Shown here: one piece after another, positions 1 to 8,507 of the stretch
How positions within the stretch are numbered: position 1 is the first letter of the stretch
How the letters are laid out: each line of letters starts with the position of its first letter
From: an uncultured Roseobacter sp.
GTDB taxonomy: Bacteria; Pseudomonadota; Alphaproteobacteria; Rhodobacterales; Rhodobacteraceae
Assembly: GCF_947493125.1 (NCBI RefSeq)
Contig: NZ_CANLQB010000005.1
Coordinates: 310,001 to 374,000 of the forward strand
Direction of reading: 5' to 3'
DNA length: 64,000 nt
Notes under the pieces: model-generated
Seen by the model: only the letters and a program-made list of their open reading frames with translations
Database searches by the model: none
What the model was told of the DNA's origin: nothing
Program-made: the position numbers and the translations under genes

Positions 1-1
1 G

Positions 2-1279
2 GATGATGCCAAGACGCGGGCCGCGGTTGAGGCGACGCTCGCCGACATCGAGGCGCGTGGCGATGCGGCCGTGCGGGAGCTCAGCGAAAAGTTCGACAAC
101 TACTCACCGGCCTCCTTCCGGCTCAGCGAGGAGGAGATCGACGACCTCATCGCCCAGCTTTCTCCGCGCGAACTCGAAGATATCAAATTCGCGCAGGAGC
201 AGGTGCAGAACTTCGCGCAGGCGCAACGGGATTCGATGCTGGATATCGAGGTGGAGACGATGCCCGGCGTGATCCTTGGGCACAAGAACATTCCCGTCCA
301 GTCCGTTGGGTGCTACGTGCCCGGCGGTAAGTTCCCCATGGTGGCCTCGGCGCATATGTCCGTGGCCACGGCGAGCGTCGCAAAGGTGCCGCGCATCATC
401 GCCTGCACCCCGCCGTTTCAGGGCAAGCCGAATGCCGGCGTGATCGCCGCGATGCACTTGGGCGGCGCGCATGAGATCTATGTGATGGGTGGTATTCAGG
501 CCGTGGGTGCGATGGCACTGGGGACGGAGACCATTGATCCGGTGCATATGATCGTGGGTCCGGGCAATGCCTTTGTGGCGGAGGCCAAACGGCAGCTTTT
601 CGGGCGCGTGGGGATTGATCTTTTCGCCGGTCCCACCGAGACGATGGTGATCGCCGACGAGACGGTCGATGCGGAAATGTGCGCGACGGACCTTCTGGGC
701 CAGGCCGAGCACGGGTACAACTCGCCCGCAGTACTGTTGACGAACTCGCGCAAGCTCGCGGAGGAAACGGTCTCCGAGATCGACCGCATCCTGCAAATCC
801 TGCCGACGGCAGAGACCGCGCGCGTGAGTTGGGAGGAGTATGGCGAGGTCATTCTCTGCGACAGCTACGACGAGATGCTGCAGGTCGCCGATGATGTAGC
901 CAGCGAGCATGTGCAGGTGATGACCGACCGCGACGACTGGTTCCTCGAGCATATGACCTGCTACGGCGCGCTGTTCCTTGGGCCCCGCACGAACGTGGCG
1001 AATGGCGACAAGGTGATCGGCACCAACCATACGCTGCCGACGAAGAAGGCGGGGCGCTATACGGGCGGGCTCTGGGTCGGCAAGTTCCTGAAAACCCACA
1101 GCTATCAGAAGGTGACCACGGATGCGGCGGCGGCGGAAATCGGCGCCTACGGCTCGCGTCTCTGCATGTTGGAGGGATTCGTGGGCCACGCCGAGCAATG
1201 CAACCTGCGGGTCCGTCGCTACGGTGGCATCAACGTGCCTTACGGTGAAGGCGCGCCGGCAACAGAGGCTGCGGAATGA
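2..1279 (+). CDS. Histidinol-dehydrogenase-family NAD-dependent dehydrogenase (5' end cut by window)
   Basis: The open frame runs to the left edge, so only a few N-terminal residues are missing from a protein of about 430 aa. The metal site of the HisD family is intact: GQAEHG (Gln and His ligands), ASEHVQ, GTNHTLP with its preceding Asp, and EGFVGHAEQ near the C-terminus. Family members oxidise an alcohol through an aldehyde to an acid with two NAD+. No other histidine biosynthesis gene is nearby and the following genes are catabolic, so a catabolic paralogue such as a sulfopropanediol 3-dehydrogenase (HpsN) type enzyme is more likely than true HisD. The substrate cannot be read from the sequence. 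Confidence 0.85.
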   Translation, partial: DDAKTRAAVEATLADIEARGDAAVRELSEKFDNYSPASFRLSEEEIDDLIAQLSPRELEDIKFAQEQVQNFAQAQRDSMLDIEVETMPGVILGHKNIPVQSVGCYVPGGKFPMVASAHMSVATASVAKVPRIIACTPPFQGKPNAGVIAAMHLGGAHEIYVMGGIQAVGAMALGTETIDPVHMIVGPGNAFVAEAKRQLFGRVGIDLFAGPTETMVIADETVDAEMCATDLLGQAEHGYNSPAVLLTNSRKLAEETVSEIDRILQILPTAETARVSWEEYGEVILCDSYDEMLQVADDVASEHVQVMTDRDDWFLEHMTCYGALFLGPRTNVANGDKVIGTNHTLPTKKAGRYTGGLWVGKFLKTHSYQKVTTDAAAAEIGAYGSRLCMLEGFVGHAEQCNLRVRRYGGINVPYGEGAPATEAAE

Positions 1280-1286
1280 GCGGAGA

Positions 1287-1334
1287 GGCGGGGGCGCCGG
1301 GCGGGGCGCAAGCGCCCCGCCCGGCGCCCCCGCC
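1287..1334. repeat. Perfect 22-bp inverted repeat with CAAG loop
   Basis: Left arm 1287-1308, loop CAAG 1309-1312, right arm 1313-1334; the arms are perfectly complementary and almost pure G/C. It lies 7 bp after the stop of the HisD-like gene and before the SnoaL-like gene. There is no T tract, so a classical intrinsic terminator is unlikely, though it could stabilise or pause the transcript. A sister element with the same CAAG loop lies at 6793-6838 inside a reading frame. Confidence 0.85.
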
Positions 1335-1366
1335 GCCAGCCCTACACGGTTCAACCAGAAGACGCC

Positions 1367-2413
1367 ATGGATTTACACTCTGAACACAAAGACCTCATCG
1401 CCCCGCTGCGCGCGGCGATGTATGATCTTGATATCGCACGGGTTCGCGCGGTCTTGCACGACATCTGTACGCCGGATGTCACCTTTCGCCTCGCCTTTCC
1501 CTTCGAGACCACCACCGGCGTCGATGCTTATCTAGATGCGGCTTACGTACCGCTTGTCCAGGCTATCCCCGATCTGGAGCGCCGCGATCATATCGTGATG
1601 GCGGGGCCCACGCCGGATGGCGCAGATTGGGTCGGTTGCGGCGGTTTCTACACCGGAACCTTCCGCGCCCCCTGGCTCGACATCCCGCCGACCGGGCATC
1701 TGCTTCATATGCGGTTTCACGAGTTCTACCGCGTCGAGAACGGCAAGATCGTCGAGATGCAGGCGCTCTGGGACCTGCCGGAGGTCATGATGCAGTCAGG
1801 CGCCTGGCCGATGACCCCATCCCTGGGGCGGGAGTGGCACATTCCGGGCCCTGCCACCTGCGACGGTCTTGTGCCGGGCCCTCATGACGCTGCGCAGGGT
1901 GCGGCCACCTGCCAGCATATCATCGACATGCTGGCGCATCTCAAGCGCCACCCGGCGCAGGGCGGCCCCGAGGTCATGGAGATGCCCAGGTTCTGGCATC
2001 CGCGCATGACGTGGTACGGCCCCTCCGGCATCGGCACCGGGCGCGGCATCGAGGGCTTCCGCAAGTGGCACCAGATCCCCTTCCTCAACGGCATGCCCGA
2101 CCGCGGGCAGTACCTCGACGAGGTGGAGTATCACTTCTTCGGCGACCGCAACTATGCCGCCGTCACGGGCTGGCCCGACATGGTGCAATCGATCACCGAT
2201 GGCGGCTGGCTTGGCATCGCGCCCACGGGACAGAAGATCGAGATGCGCAGCCTTGACTTCTGGCGCGTGGAAAACGGCCTGATCCGCGAAAACTGGGTGA
2301 TGGTGGATCTTTTGCACATGTACGATCAGATCGGCGTCGATGTCTTCGCGCGCATGCGCGAGTTCAACAAAGCGCGGCAGGGCTTCGACCCCGAGACAGG
2401 TGTCGCCCTATGA
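1367..2413 (+). CDS. Two-domain SnoaL/NTF2-like protein
   Basis: 348 aa, about twice the length of a single SnoaL/NTF2-like domain. Each half ends in the strand pattern typical of this fold: FYRVENGKIVEMQALWD near residue 125 and FWRVENGLIRENWVMVD near residue 305. Members of this fold are small-molecule isomerases, cyclases, dehydratases or hydrolases with a cone-shaped pocket. No signal peptide is visible, so it should be cytoplasmic. The stop overlaps the next gene by 4 bp (ATGA), indicating translational coupling with the SDR. The start has only a weak ribosome binding site. The reaction is unknown; context suggests a step in the catabolic pathway. Confidence 0.75.
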   Translation: MDLHSEHKDLIAPLRAAMYDLDIARVRAVLHDICTPDVTFRLAFPFETTTGVDAYLDAAYVPLVQAIPDLERRDHIVMAGPTPDGADWVGCGGFYTGTFRAPWLDIPPTGHLLHMRFHEFYRVENGKIVEMQALWDLPEVMMQSGAWPMTPSLGREWHIPGPATCDGLVPGPHDAAQGAATCQHIIDMLAHLKRHPAQGGPEVMEMPRFWHPRMTWYGPSGIGTGRGIEGFRKWHQIPFLNGMPDRGQYLDEVEYHFFGDRNYAAVTGWPDMVQSITDGGWLGIAPTGQKIEMRSLDFWRVENGLIRENWVMVDLLHMYDQIGVDVFARMREFNKARQGFDPETGVAL

Positions 2414-3171
2414 GTGATCTGCCCCGCACGCCGTCCTTCGATCTGACGGGCAAACGCGCGCTCGTCACCGGCGCCTCCTCGGGCATTGGTCTGGGCTGTG
2501 CCGTGGCGCTGGCCGAGGCGGGTGCCCATGTGGTCTGTGCCGCCAGGCGGGCCGAGGTGCTGCAGGAGGCGGTCGATGCGATGGCAGCGCAGGGCTGGTC
2601 GGTGGAGGCGCTGCCGCTGGATCAGAGCGATGTGACAGCGCTGGCCGGGGCCTTCGAGCACCCCTTCGACATCGTGGTCAACTCCGCCGGTCTCGCGCGC
2701 CATGCTCCCGCCACCGAAACCACCCCCGAAGACTATGATGCAGTGATGGATCTCAACCTGCGCGGCGCCTACTTCCTTTCGGCTCATGCGGCCAAGACGT
2801 TGATAGAACACGGAAAATCCGGCTCCATCATCCATATCTCCAGCCAGATGGGCCATGTGGGCGGGGTCGACCGCGCTGTCTACTGCGCCTCGAAACACGG
2901 GCTCGAAGGGATGGTCAAGGCCATGGCCATCGAATGGGGCAAGGCAAACGTCCGCATCAACACCATCTGCCCCACCTTCATCCGTACGCCGCTGACGACG
3001 CAAACCTTCGACACCCCCGACCGTCTCGCCTGGATCATGGAAAAGATCAAGCTGCCCCGCGTCGGCGAGGTGGAGGACATCATGGGCGCCGTGCTGTTCC
3101 TCGCCTCCGACGCCTCGGCCATGGTCACCGGCACCTCTATGCTGATCGACGGCGGATGGACGGCAGGCTGA
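2410..3171 (+). CDS. Short-chain dehydrogenase/reductase (SDR)
   Basis: 253 aa, normal for a classical SDR. The cofactor motif TGASSGIG lies at residues 20-27, NSAG near 91-94, and the catalytic residues are Ser145 with Tyr158-x3-Lys162 (YCASK). It should be a soluble NAD(P)(H)-dependent alcohol/ketone oxidoreductase. The closing segment TGTSMLIDGGWTAG is typical. Its start overlaps the SnoaL-like gene by 4 bp and its stop overlaps the LacI start (TGATG), so the three are read as one unit. Substrate unknown; by context it handles a hydroxylated intermediate of the same pathway as the HisD-like dehydrogenase. Confidence 0.88.
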   Translation: MSDLPRTPSFDLTGKRALVTGASSGIGLGCAVALAEAGAHVVCAARRAEVLQEAVDAMAAQGWSVEALPLDQSDVTALAGAFEHPFDIVVNSAGLARHAPATETTPEDYDAVMDLNLRGAYFLSAHAAKTLIEHGKSGSIIHISSQMGHVGGVDRAVYCASKHGLEGMVKAMAIEWGKANVRINTICPTFIRTPLTTQTFDTPDRLAWIMEKIKLPRVGEVEDIMGAVLFLASDASAMVTGTSMLIDGGWTAG

Positions 3172-4187
3172 TGTCCAAGGTGACCTCTCTCGATGTGGCC
3201 GAAAAGGCCGGGGTCAGCCGCTCGGCGGTCAGCCGGGTGTTCACGCCCGGCGCCTCCGTCAGCAAGGGCACGGCGGAGAAGGTGCGCCGCGCCGCCGCCG
3301 CGCTTGGCTATCGCCCGAATGTGCTCGCGCGCTCGCTGATCACCGGGCGCAGCCGCATCATCGGCCTCGTCGTCGCCTATCTGGAAAACCAGTTCTACCC
3401 CGAAGCCATCGAGCGTCTGTCGAAGGCGCTGCAGGCCGAAGGCTACCACGTGCTGGTCTTCATGGCCTCGAACGACCACGCGGCCACGCAGACGGTCATC
3501 GACGAACTGCTCGACTACCAGGTGGACGCGATCATCGCCGCCTCCGTGGGCCTCTCGAATGATCTCACGCAACGCTGCGAGGGCCTGGGCATCCCGATCG
3601 TGCTCTTCAACCGGCACCAGTATGACGACCGGCTGACCTCCATCGCCTCGGACAATGAGGCGGGCGGGCGCAAGCTGGCCGAGTTCCTGATCGCAGGCGG
3701 GCACGAGCGCATCGCCCATATCGCCGGATGGGAAGGTGCATCGACCCAGATCGACCGCGAACGCGGCTTCCGCGCTGGTCTGGAGGCGGCGGGCATGGCG
3801 CTCTATGCAAGGGGCCTTGGCAATTTCGACTTCGAGACCGCGCAAGCCGCCGCGCGTGAGATGTTTGGCACGGACAACCAACCCGATGCCGTCTTTGTCG
3901 CCAACGACCACATGGCCTTTGCCGTGATGGACGTGCTGCGCTACGAGCTCGGGCTGCAGGTGCCGCAGGATGTCTCGGTTGTGGGCTATGACGATGTGAC
4001 CTTGTCGCATTGGCCGAGCTATGATCTGACCACCGTGCGCCAGCCTGCGGGGCGCATGGTCGCCGCTACGGTCGACGCCCTCCTGGCGCGGCTCAGCAAC
4101 GCCGACACCGCCCCGCGCCGCATCACGCTCGACGGCCCGCTCATCATCCGCGGCTCCGCCCGCACACCCGAAGGACCCACCCCATGA
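3171..4187 (+). CDS. LacI-family transcriptional regulator
   Basis: 338 aa. The N-terminal helix-turn-helix (SLDVAEKAGVSRSAVSRVF, about residues 6-24) and hinge (YRPNVLARSL) are followed by a periplasmic-binding-protein-like effector domain with IGLVV and DAVFVANDHMA. The ATG at 3171 is chosen because it overlaps the SDR stop (TGATG) and begins right before the HTH. Sitting inside the operon rather than divergent from it, it probably autoregulates the cluster. The ligand would be the pathway substrate or an intermediate; these regulators usually bind sugars or sugar-like compounds. The stop overlaps the next gene by 4 bp. Confidence 0.92.
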   Translation: MSKVTSLDVAEKAGVSRSAVSRVFTPGASVSKGTAEKVRRAAAALGYRPNVLARSLITGRSRIIGLVVAYLENQFYPEAIERLSKALQAEGYHVLVFMASNDHAATQTVIDELLDYQVDAIIAASVGLSNDLTQRCEGLGIPIVLFNRHQYDDRLTSIASDNEAGGRKLAEFLIAGGHERIAHIAGWEGASTQIDRERGFRAGLEAAGMALYARGLGNFDFETAQAAAREMFGTDNQPDAVFVANDHMAFAVMDVLRYELGLQVPQDVSVVGYDDVTLSHWPSYDLTTVRQPAGRMVAATVDALLARLSNADTAPRRITLDGPLIIRGSARTPEGPTP

Positions 4188-5158
4188 AAGGCTTCGATCC
4201 GAAGTTTCGCGATTTCCCCGATTACATCATCGGGATCACCAAGGAGATCTGGGAGGACCGCGGCATCGCGACCCTGCACCAGTATTACTCCGATGACATC
4301 GTCGTGCGCTCGCCCGCCTCGGTTGTGCTGGGCAACGCCAATGTGATCGGGGCGACGATGGCGACGCTCGCCGAGTTTCCCGACCGTACGCTCTTTGGTG
4401 AGGATGTGATCTGGTCCGGCACGCCGGAGGAGGGGATGCTTTCCTCGCACAGGCTGCTCAGCACCGCCACCCACGCGCATGATGGCGTCTATGGCACCGC
4501 GACGGGCAAGAAGCTGACCTACCGGATCCTCGCCGACTGTCACGCGATCAACAACCAGATCAACGACGAATGGCTGATCCGCGATCAGGGCGCCATCGTG
4601 CGCCAATTGGGTGTGGAGCCGAAAGCCTATGCCGCTGATCTGATCGCTGCGGAAGGTGGCCCCGAGGCCTGCGTGCCGCCGCTCACGCCTGCTACGGATC
4701 AGCCCGGACCGTATAAGGGCCGCGGCAATGACAATGAATGGGGTGCGAAATACGCGGACATCCTCAGCCGCATCATGGGCGCGGATATGGCGGCGATCCC
4801 GGCAGAATACGACCGGGCCTGTCACGTCGAGTACCCCGGCGGGATGACCGGTCACAGCCACGGCGACGTGGACCAGTTCTGGATGGGCCTGCGCGCGTCC
4901 TTCCCCGATGCCACCTTCCAGATCGACCACCAGATTGGCCGCGACGATCCGCTAATGCCGCCCCGCGCCGCGCTGCGCTGGTCGCTGCATGGGCGACACT
5001 CCGGCTGGGGCCGCTTTGGCGCGCCGACGGGGGCGGAGGTCTATTTACTCGGCATTAGCCACGCGGAATTCGGCCCTTGGGGTCTGCGCCGCGAATATGT
5101 CATCTTTGACGAAACCACGATCTGGAAACAGATTCTGCTGCAGACCGGAGAGCTCTGA
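4184..5158 (+). CDS. Second two-domain SnoaL/NTF2-like protein
   Basis: 324 aa with two SnoaL-like halves, the first about residues 10-145 and the second about 180-320 (RASFPDATFQIDHQIG). It is clearly diverged from the protein at 1367-2413 but of the same architecture. No signal peptide. It is coupled to the LacI gene by ATGA. A SnoaL-like enzyme on each side of an SDR/regulator pair suggests two related isomerase, dehydratase or hydrolase steps, or a heteromeric enzyme; neither can be decided from sequence. A 138-bp gap without a convincing gene follows. Confidence 0.72.
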   Translation: MKGFDPKFRDFPDYIIGITKEIWEDRGIATLHQYYSDDIVVRSPASVVLGNANVIGATMATLAEFPDRTLFGEDVIWSGTPEEGMLSSHRLLSTATHAHDGVYGTATGKKLTYRILADCHAINNQINDEWLIRDQGAIVRQLGVEPKAYAADLIAAEGGPEACVPPLTPATDQPGPYKGRGNDNEWGAKYADILSRIMGADMAAIPAEYDRACHVEYPGGMTGHSHGDVDQFWMGLRASFPDATFQIDHQIGRDDPLMPPRAALRWSLHGRHSGWGRFGAPTGAEVYLLGISHAEFGPWGLRREYVIFDETTIWKQILLQTGEL

Positions 5159-5296
5159 TGCCCCTTGCACTGGGCGAACCTCTACGACGGTACCACATCT
5201 GGCGGGCGTCCCTGCGCGCGCGCCGTCTGAACCTGCGTCCGCCGGGGCAGGGGTGATCACGCACCTCATGCCCCACGTCAGACAAGGACCAGACCT

Positions 5297-6262
5297 ATGA
5301 CCCCCCAAGAGATGGAAACCCGCATCGTCCGCTACGGCGACCTGATGCCCTGCAAAACCGCCTTTATCGACGCCCACACGCCGGGATCGGACCAGAAGGA
5401 AAACTTCACGATCATCGGCGGCGGCGTCTCGGAAAGCCCCGACCAGCACGTGCATATCTCGATCCCGCACGGCTTCAACATCGGTGCTGCGGGCCAGCCT
5501 CCCAAATGCCGCAACTCCCTGCACAGCCACCGCACGGCGGAGGTCTTCTTCGTGCTCAAGGGCCGCTGGCGCTTCTTCTGGGGCCGCTGGGGCGACGCGG
5601 GCGAGGTGGTGCTGGAGGAGGGCGACATCTTCAACATCCCCACCGGTATCTTTCGCGGGTTTGAGAACATCGGCCATGACTACGGGATGATCATGGCGAT
5701 CCTCGGCGGGGACGACGCGGGCGGCGGCGTGATCTGGGCGCCGCAGGTGATCGAGGACGCGGCGGATCACGGGCTGGTGCTCTCCGAGAAGGGCAAGCTC
5801 TATGACACCAAGAAAGGTGAGGCCCTGCCCGAGGGCGTGAAGCCCATGCCGCTGCTCACCGAGGAGGAGTTGCGCGCCTTCCCAGAGCCCACCACGGCAG
5901 AGGTCATCCCCGGCTATGTGGCGCGCTACTGGGATATGGTGGCGCTGGCCGACCGCACGCCCGCCAAGGTGATCGGCGCGGACGCGATGCTGCGTGACAA
6001 ACCGGGCTTCGAGGTGGCGCTGCTCACCCGCGGCTCGGCCACCGATGCGATGCACAGCCATGACAAACCCTCGGTCCTGATGCCCGTCACCGGCCACTGG
6101 CGCGTCACCTGGGACGGCGGCAGCACCACGCTCGCACCGGGGGACACCATGTCCGTGCCCGAACAGCTGATGCACAGCGCCGTGCCCTCGATGACCGGCG
6201 CGGCCGCGCTCTATCACATCGTCGGCACCGACGATCCCGCGGGCCCCACGTGGGTCGCCTGA
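5297..6262 (+). CDS. Bicupin protein (possible metal-dependent dioxygenase or isomerase)
   Basis: 321 aa with two cupin barrels. The first carries a metal-binding set H76-x-H78-x3-E82 (SLHSHRTAE) followed by GDIFNIPTG; the second has AMHSHDKPS and, about 60 residues on, MHSAVP, so both barrels keep putative metal ligands. Bicupins include gentisate-type ring-cleavage dioxygenases and sugar-acid isomerases. A good ribosome binding site (AAGGA, 8 bp before ATG) supports this start. It overlaps the next gene by 13 bp. Whether it cleaves a ring is inference from the neighbouring PcaB/PcaD-like enzymes on the other strand. Confidence 0.75.
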   Translation: MTPQEMETRIVRYGDLMPCKTAFIDAHTPGSDQKENFTIIGGGVSESPDQHVHISIPHGFNIGAAGQPPKCRNSLHSHRTAEVFFVLKGRWRFFWGRWGDAGEVVLEEGDIFNIPTGIFRGFENIGHDYGMIMAILGGDDAGGGVIWAPQVIEDAADHGLVLSEKGKLYDTKKGEALPEGVKPMPLLTEEELRAFPEPTTAEVIPGYVARYWDMVALADRTPAKVIGADAMLRDKPGFEVALLTRGSATDAMHSHDKPSVLMPVTGHWRVTWDGGSTTLAPGDTMSVPEQLMHSAVPSMTGAAALYHIVGTDDPAGPTWVA

Positions 6263-7266
6263 TCGCAGCCCTCCTGATCTGGCTGCTGCCGCTCTCGGCA
6301 GCGGCCCAACAGGTCTGGACCCCCGGCAGTTACGACAACGGCGATTTCTTCTTCGGCACCGCCACACTCCCCGACTTCTCCGTCGCCCTTTCCTGTGGCG
6401 AGCGCTCCCCCATGCGCCCCGACTGGCGCGGCCCGCAGGATATGCACGCCACTGTGACTGCGCCCGGCGTGATCCAGATGCGCTTCTCCAAACAGGTGCT
6501 GGGCCCCCCGCGCGATGAGCTCGGCACCGAGACCCGCGATGTGAAAATCCTGGCCGGCGGTGTGACCTATCAGCTGCCGCCTGTCGGCTTCAACTATTTC
6601 GACGATGCCTGGACCGTGCCCCTGTCTGCCGCCGATCCATTCTTCGCGGCCCTCGGGCAAGCCAACGGGTTCCAGGTCGACAGCCTGCTGGGTCGGGTGA
6701 ACATCCCGACCACCGGGCTGCACAGCGCCTGGATCCAGCTGATCGCCTTCTGCGAAAGCAAATTCCGTGACATCGGTTTGGGCTGGGCGCCAAGCCCGCC
6801 GGGGGCTGCGGGGCAAGCCCCGCAGCCCCCGGCGGGCTCCCTGGCTGCACCGCCTGCGCCACAACCTGCAAACGACGCGATGGTGGAGGTCGCCTACACC
6901 CATGTCGCCCAGGTCTGTGGGCGCCAGCCCGTCACGCTCGGCCCTGGCCACCTGCTCATCGGCAACATCGACGGCGACGGGCGCAACGACGTGGTGATCT
7001 GGTGGGACGCCATCGACTGCGGCCCGCCTCTTTCCCGCCCGGTCTGCGGCGCCTCACAATGCCTCGTCGAGACTTTCCTAACCGCCGCCTGGACCGGCAC
7101 GCCCGAGCCGTTCTACGCCGCCTCGGCTGCAATCGTCCGCGGCTCCAACGGGCTCGACCTGCTGCAGACCACCGGGCGCCTTGCGGTCTGCAACGATCCC
7201 GCCGCCCCGCCTGACTGCACCTTTTACCACGGCTGGTTCAATGGCAGCTTCCAGCGGCTGAACTGA
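6250..7266 (+). CDS. Secreted hypothetical protein with a palindrome-derived linker
   Basis: 338 aa starting at GTG, giving an N-terminal signal peptide (RLIAALLIWLLPLSAAAQ) and export to the periplasm or outside. The middle and C-terminal parts are not recognised, except NIDGDGRNDVVIW, which resembles a calcium-binding FG-GAP/VCBS-type turn. Between them is a Pro/Ala/Gly-rich linker (PPGAAGQAPQPPAG) that is exactly the translation of the perfect palindrome at 6793-6838. A secreted protein is out of place among cytosolic catabolic enzymes; an extracellular binding or sensing role is possible but unsupported. Confidence 0.7.
   Translation: MGRLIAALLIWLLPLSAAAQQVWTPGSYDNGDFFFGTATLPDFSVALSCGERSPMRPDWRGPQDMHATVTAPGVIQMRFSKQVLGPPRDELGTETRDVKILAGGVTYQLPPVGFNYFDDAWTVPLSAADPFFAALGQANGFQVDSLLGRVNIPTTGLHSAWIQLIAFCESKFRDIGLGWAPSPPGAAGQAPQPPAGSLAAPPAPQPANDAMVEVAYTHVAQVCGRQPVTLGPGHLLIGNIDGDGRNDVVIWWDAIDCGPPLSRPVCGASQCLVETFLTAAWTGTPEPFYAASAAIVRGSNGLDLLQTTGRLAVCNDPAAPPDCTFYHGWFNGSFQRLN
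6793..6838. repeat. Perfect 21-bp inverted repeat with CAAG loop inside a coding sequence
   Basis: Left arm 6793-6813, loop CAAG 6814-6817, right arm 6818-6838, no mismatches. It is read through in frame by the secreted-protein gene and encodes a low-complexity linker. The same design (21-22 bp arms, CAAG loop) occurs at 1287-1334, so this is a copy of a dispersed palindromic element rather than chance. Confidence 0.85.
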
Positions 7267-7379
7267 CGCATGTCGCATCCGTTCAAAATCATCACACACC
7301 GAAGACCGCGGCCGGGCGCAGCGACAGGCCGCAGCCTCTCCGGTCCGTCAAAACCCGGCAGGCTGAAGAAGGACCCCTC

Positions 7380-8507
7380 ATGCCCATTCTGACCACTCAC
7401 GCAGGCTCCCTGCCGCGCACCCAGACGGTCGTCGATTTCATCTTCGCCCGCGAGCATGGCACGCCGTACGACGCCGCCGAGTTCGATGCCGCGATGACCG
7501 AAGCGGTCTCCGCCACCGTTGCCAAACAGGTCGCCGCGGGTGTCGGCGTCGTCTCCGACGGCGAGACCTCCAAGATCTCCTACGCCACCTACGTCAAGGA
7601 CCGCTACACCGGCTTCTCCGGCGACAGCCCGCGCAACGCGCCCGCCGATCTCAAGAAATTCCCGACCTTCCTCAAGCGCCTCGCCGATGATGGCGGCACC
7701 CCGAAATACGCGCGGCCCATGTGCACCGGCGAGGTCAAATCCAAAGGGCAGGGCGAGCTGCAAAAGGACATCGCCAATCTCAAAGCCGCCATGGCCGAGC
7801 ACGGCGCCACCCGCGGCTTCATGAACGCGGCCTCTCCGGGCGTGATCTCGCTCTTTCTGCAGAACGACTTCTACCCGACCCGCGACGCCTATCTCGCCGC
7901 TCTTGCGGACGCCATGCGCGAGGAGTACCGCACCATCGTCGACGCGGGCCTCGATCTGCAGCTTGACTGCCCCGATCTCGCGCTGTCCCGCCACATGCTC
8001 TTCAATGACCTCTCGGACGAGGAGTTCCTCAAGATCGCGGGCGCCCATGTGGAGGCGCTGAACCATGCGCTGGACGGTATCCCGCAGGAGAAGGTGCGCG
8101 TGCATATCTGCTGGGGCAATTACGAAGGCCCGCATGTCTGCGACATTGGAATGGAGAAGGTCTTCGACACGCTGATGTCGGTCAAGGCCAGCTACTTGCT
8201 CTTTGAAACATCGAACCCCCGCCACGCGCATGAATGGGTGGTCTTCCGTGACCGCAAGGCCGACATCCCCGACGACAAGATCCTGGTTCCGGGCGTGGTC
8301 GATACGACGACGAATTTTGTCGAACACCCGGAACTCGTGGCCCAACGGCTTGACAGATTCATACAAATTGTCGGTCAGGATCGCGTTGTTGCCGGCTCGG
8401 ATTGTGGTTTTGGAACATTTGCCGGCTTTGGGGCGATTGACCCCGATATCGCCTATGCCAAGCTCGAAGCGCTGCGCGACGGCGCGCATCTGGCGGAGGC
8501 CCGGTGA
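7380..8507 (+). CDS. MetE C-terminal-domain-like zinc thiol/alkyl transferase family protein
   Basis: 375 aa, only the catalytic barrel of cobalamin-independent methionine synthase. The full zinc set is present: His242-x-Cys244 (VHICWG), Glu276 (LFETSN) and Cys342 (GSDCGFGTF). It lacks the N-terminal half of MetE. The family covers methionine synthases and also other zinc thiolate alkyl transferases such as epoxyalkane:coenzyme M transferase, so in this operon a demethylation or thiol-adduct step is as plausible as methionine synthesis. A strong ribosome binding site (GAAGAAGGA) supports the start. The stop overlaps the RraA gene (TGATG). Confidence 0.8.
   Translation: MPILTTHAGSLPRTQTVVDFIFAREHGTPYDAAEFDAAMTEAVSATVAKQVAAGVGVVSDGETSKISYATYVKDRYTGFSGDSPRNAPADLKKFPTFLKRLADDGGTPKYARPMCTGEVKSKGQGELQKDIANLKAAMAEHGATRGFMNAASPGVISLFLQNDFYPTRDAYLAALADAMREEYRTIVDAGLDLQLDCPDLALSRHMLFNDLSDEEFLKIAGAHVEALNHALDGIPQEKVRVHICWGNYEGPHVCDIGMEKVFDTLMSVKASYLLFETSNPRHAHEWVVFRDRKADIPDDKILVPGVVDTTTNFVEHPELVAQRLDRFIQIVGQDRVVAGSDCGFGTFAGFGAIDPDIAYAKLEALRDGAHLAEAR

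Noticed and set aside
104-1354. Long antisense open frame opposite the HisD-like gene
   Set aside because: Arg/His-rich shadow translation with no family motif; GC-rich third positions keep the opposite strand open. The same applies to long antisense frames near 5045-6367, 24092-25528 and 56028-57671.
5158-5256. 32-residue frame starting at the stop of the second SnoaL-like gene (TGATG)
   Set aside because: Coupled start is suggestive, but the product is short, Arg/Leu-rich and without motif or further ribosome site; not called.
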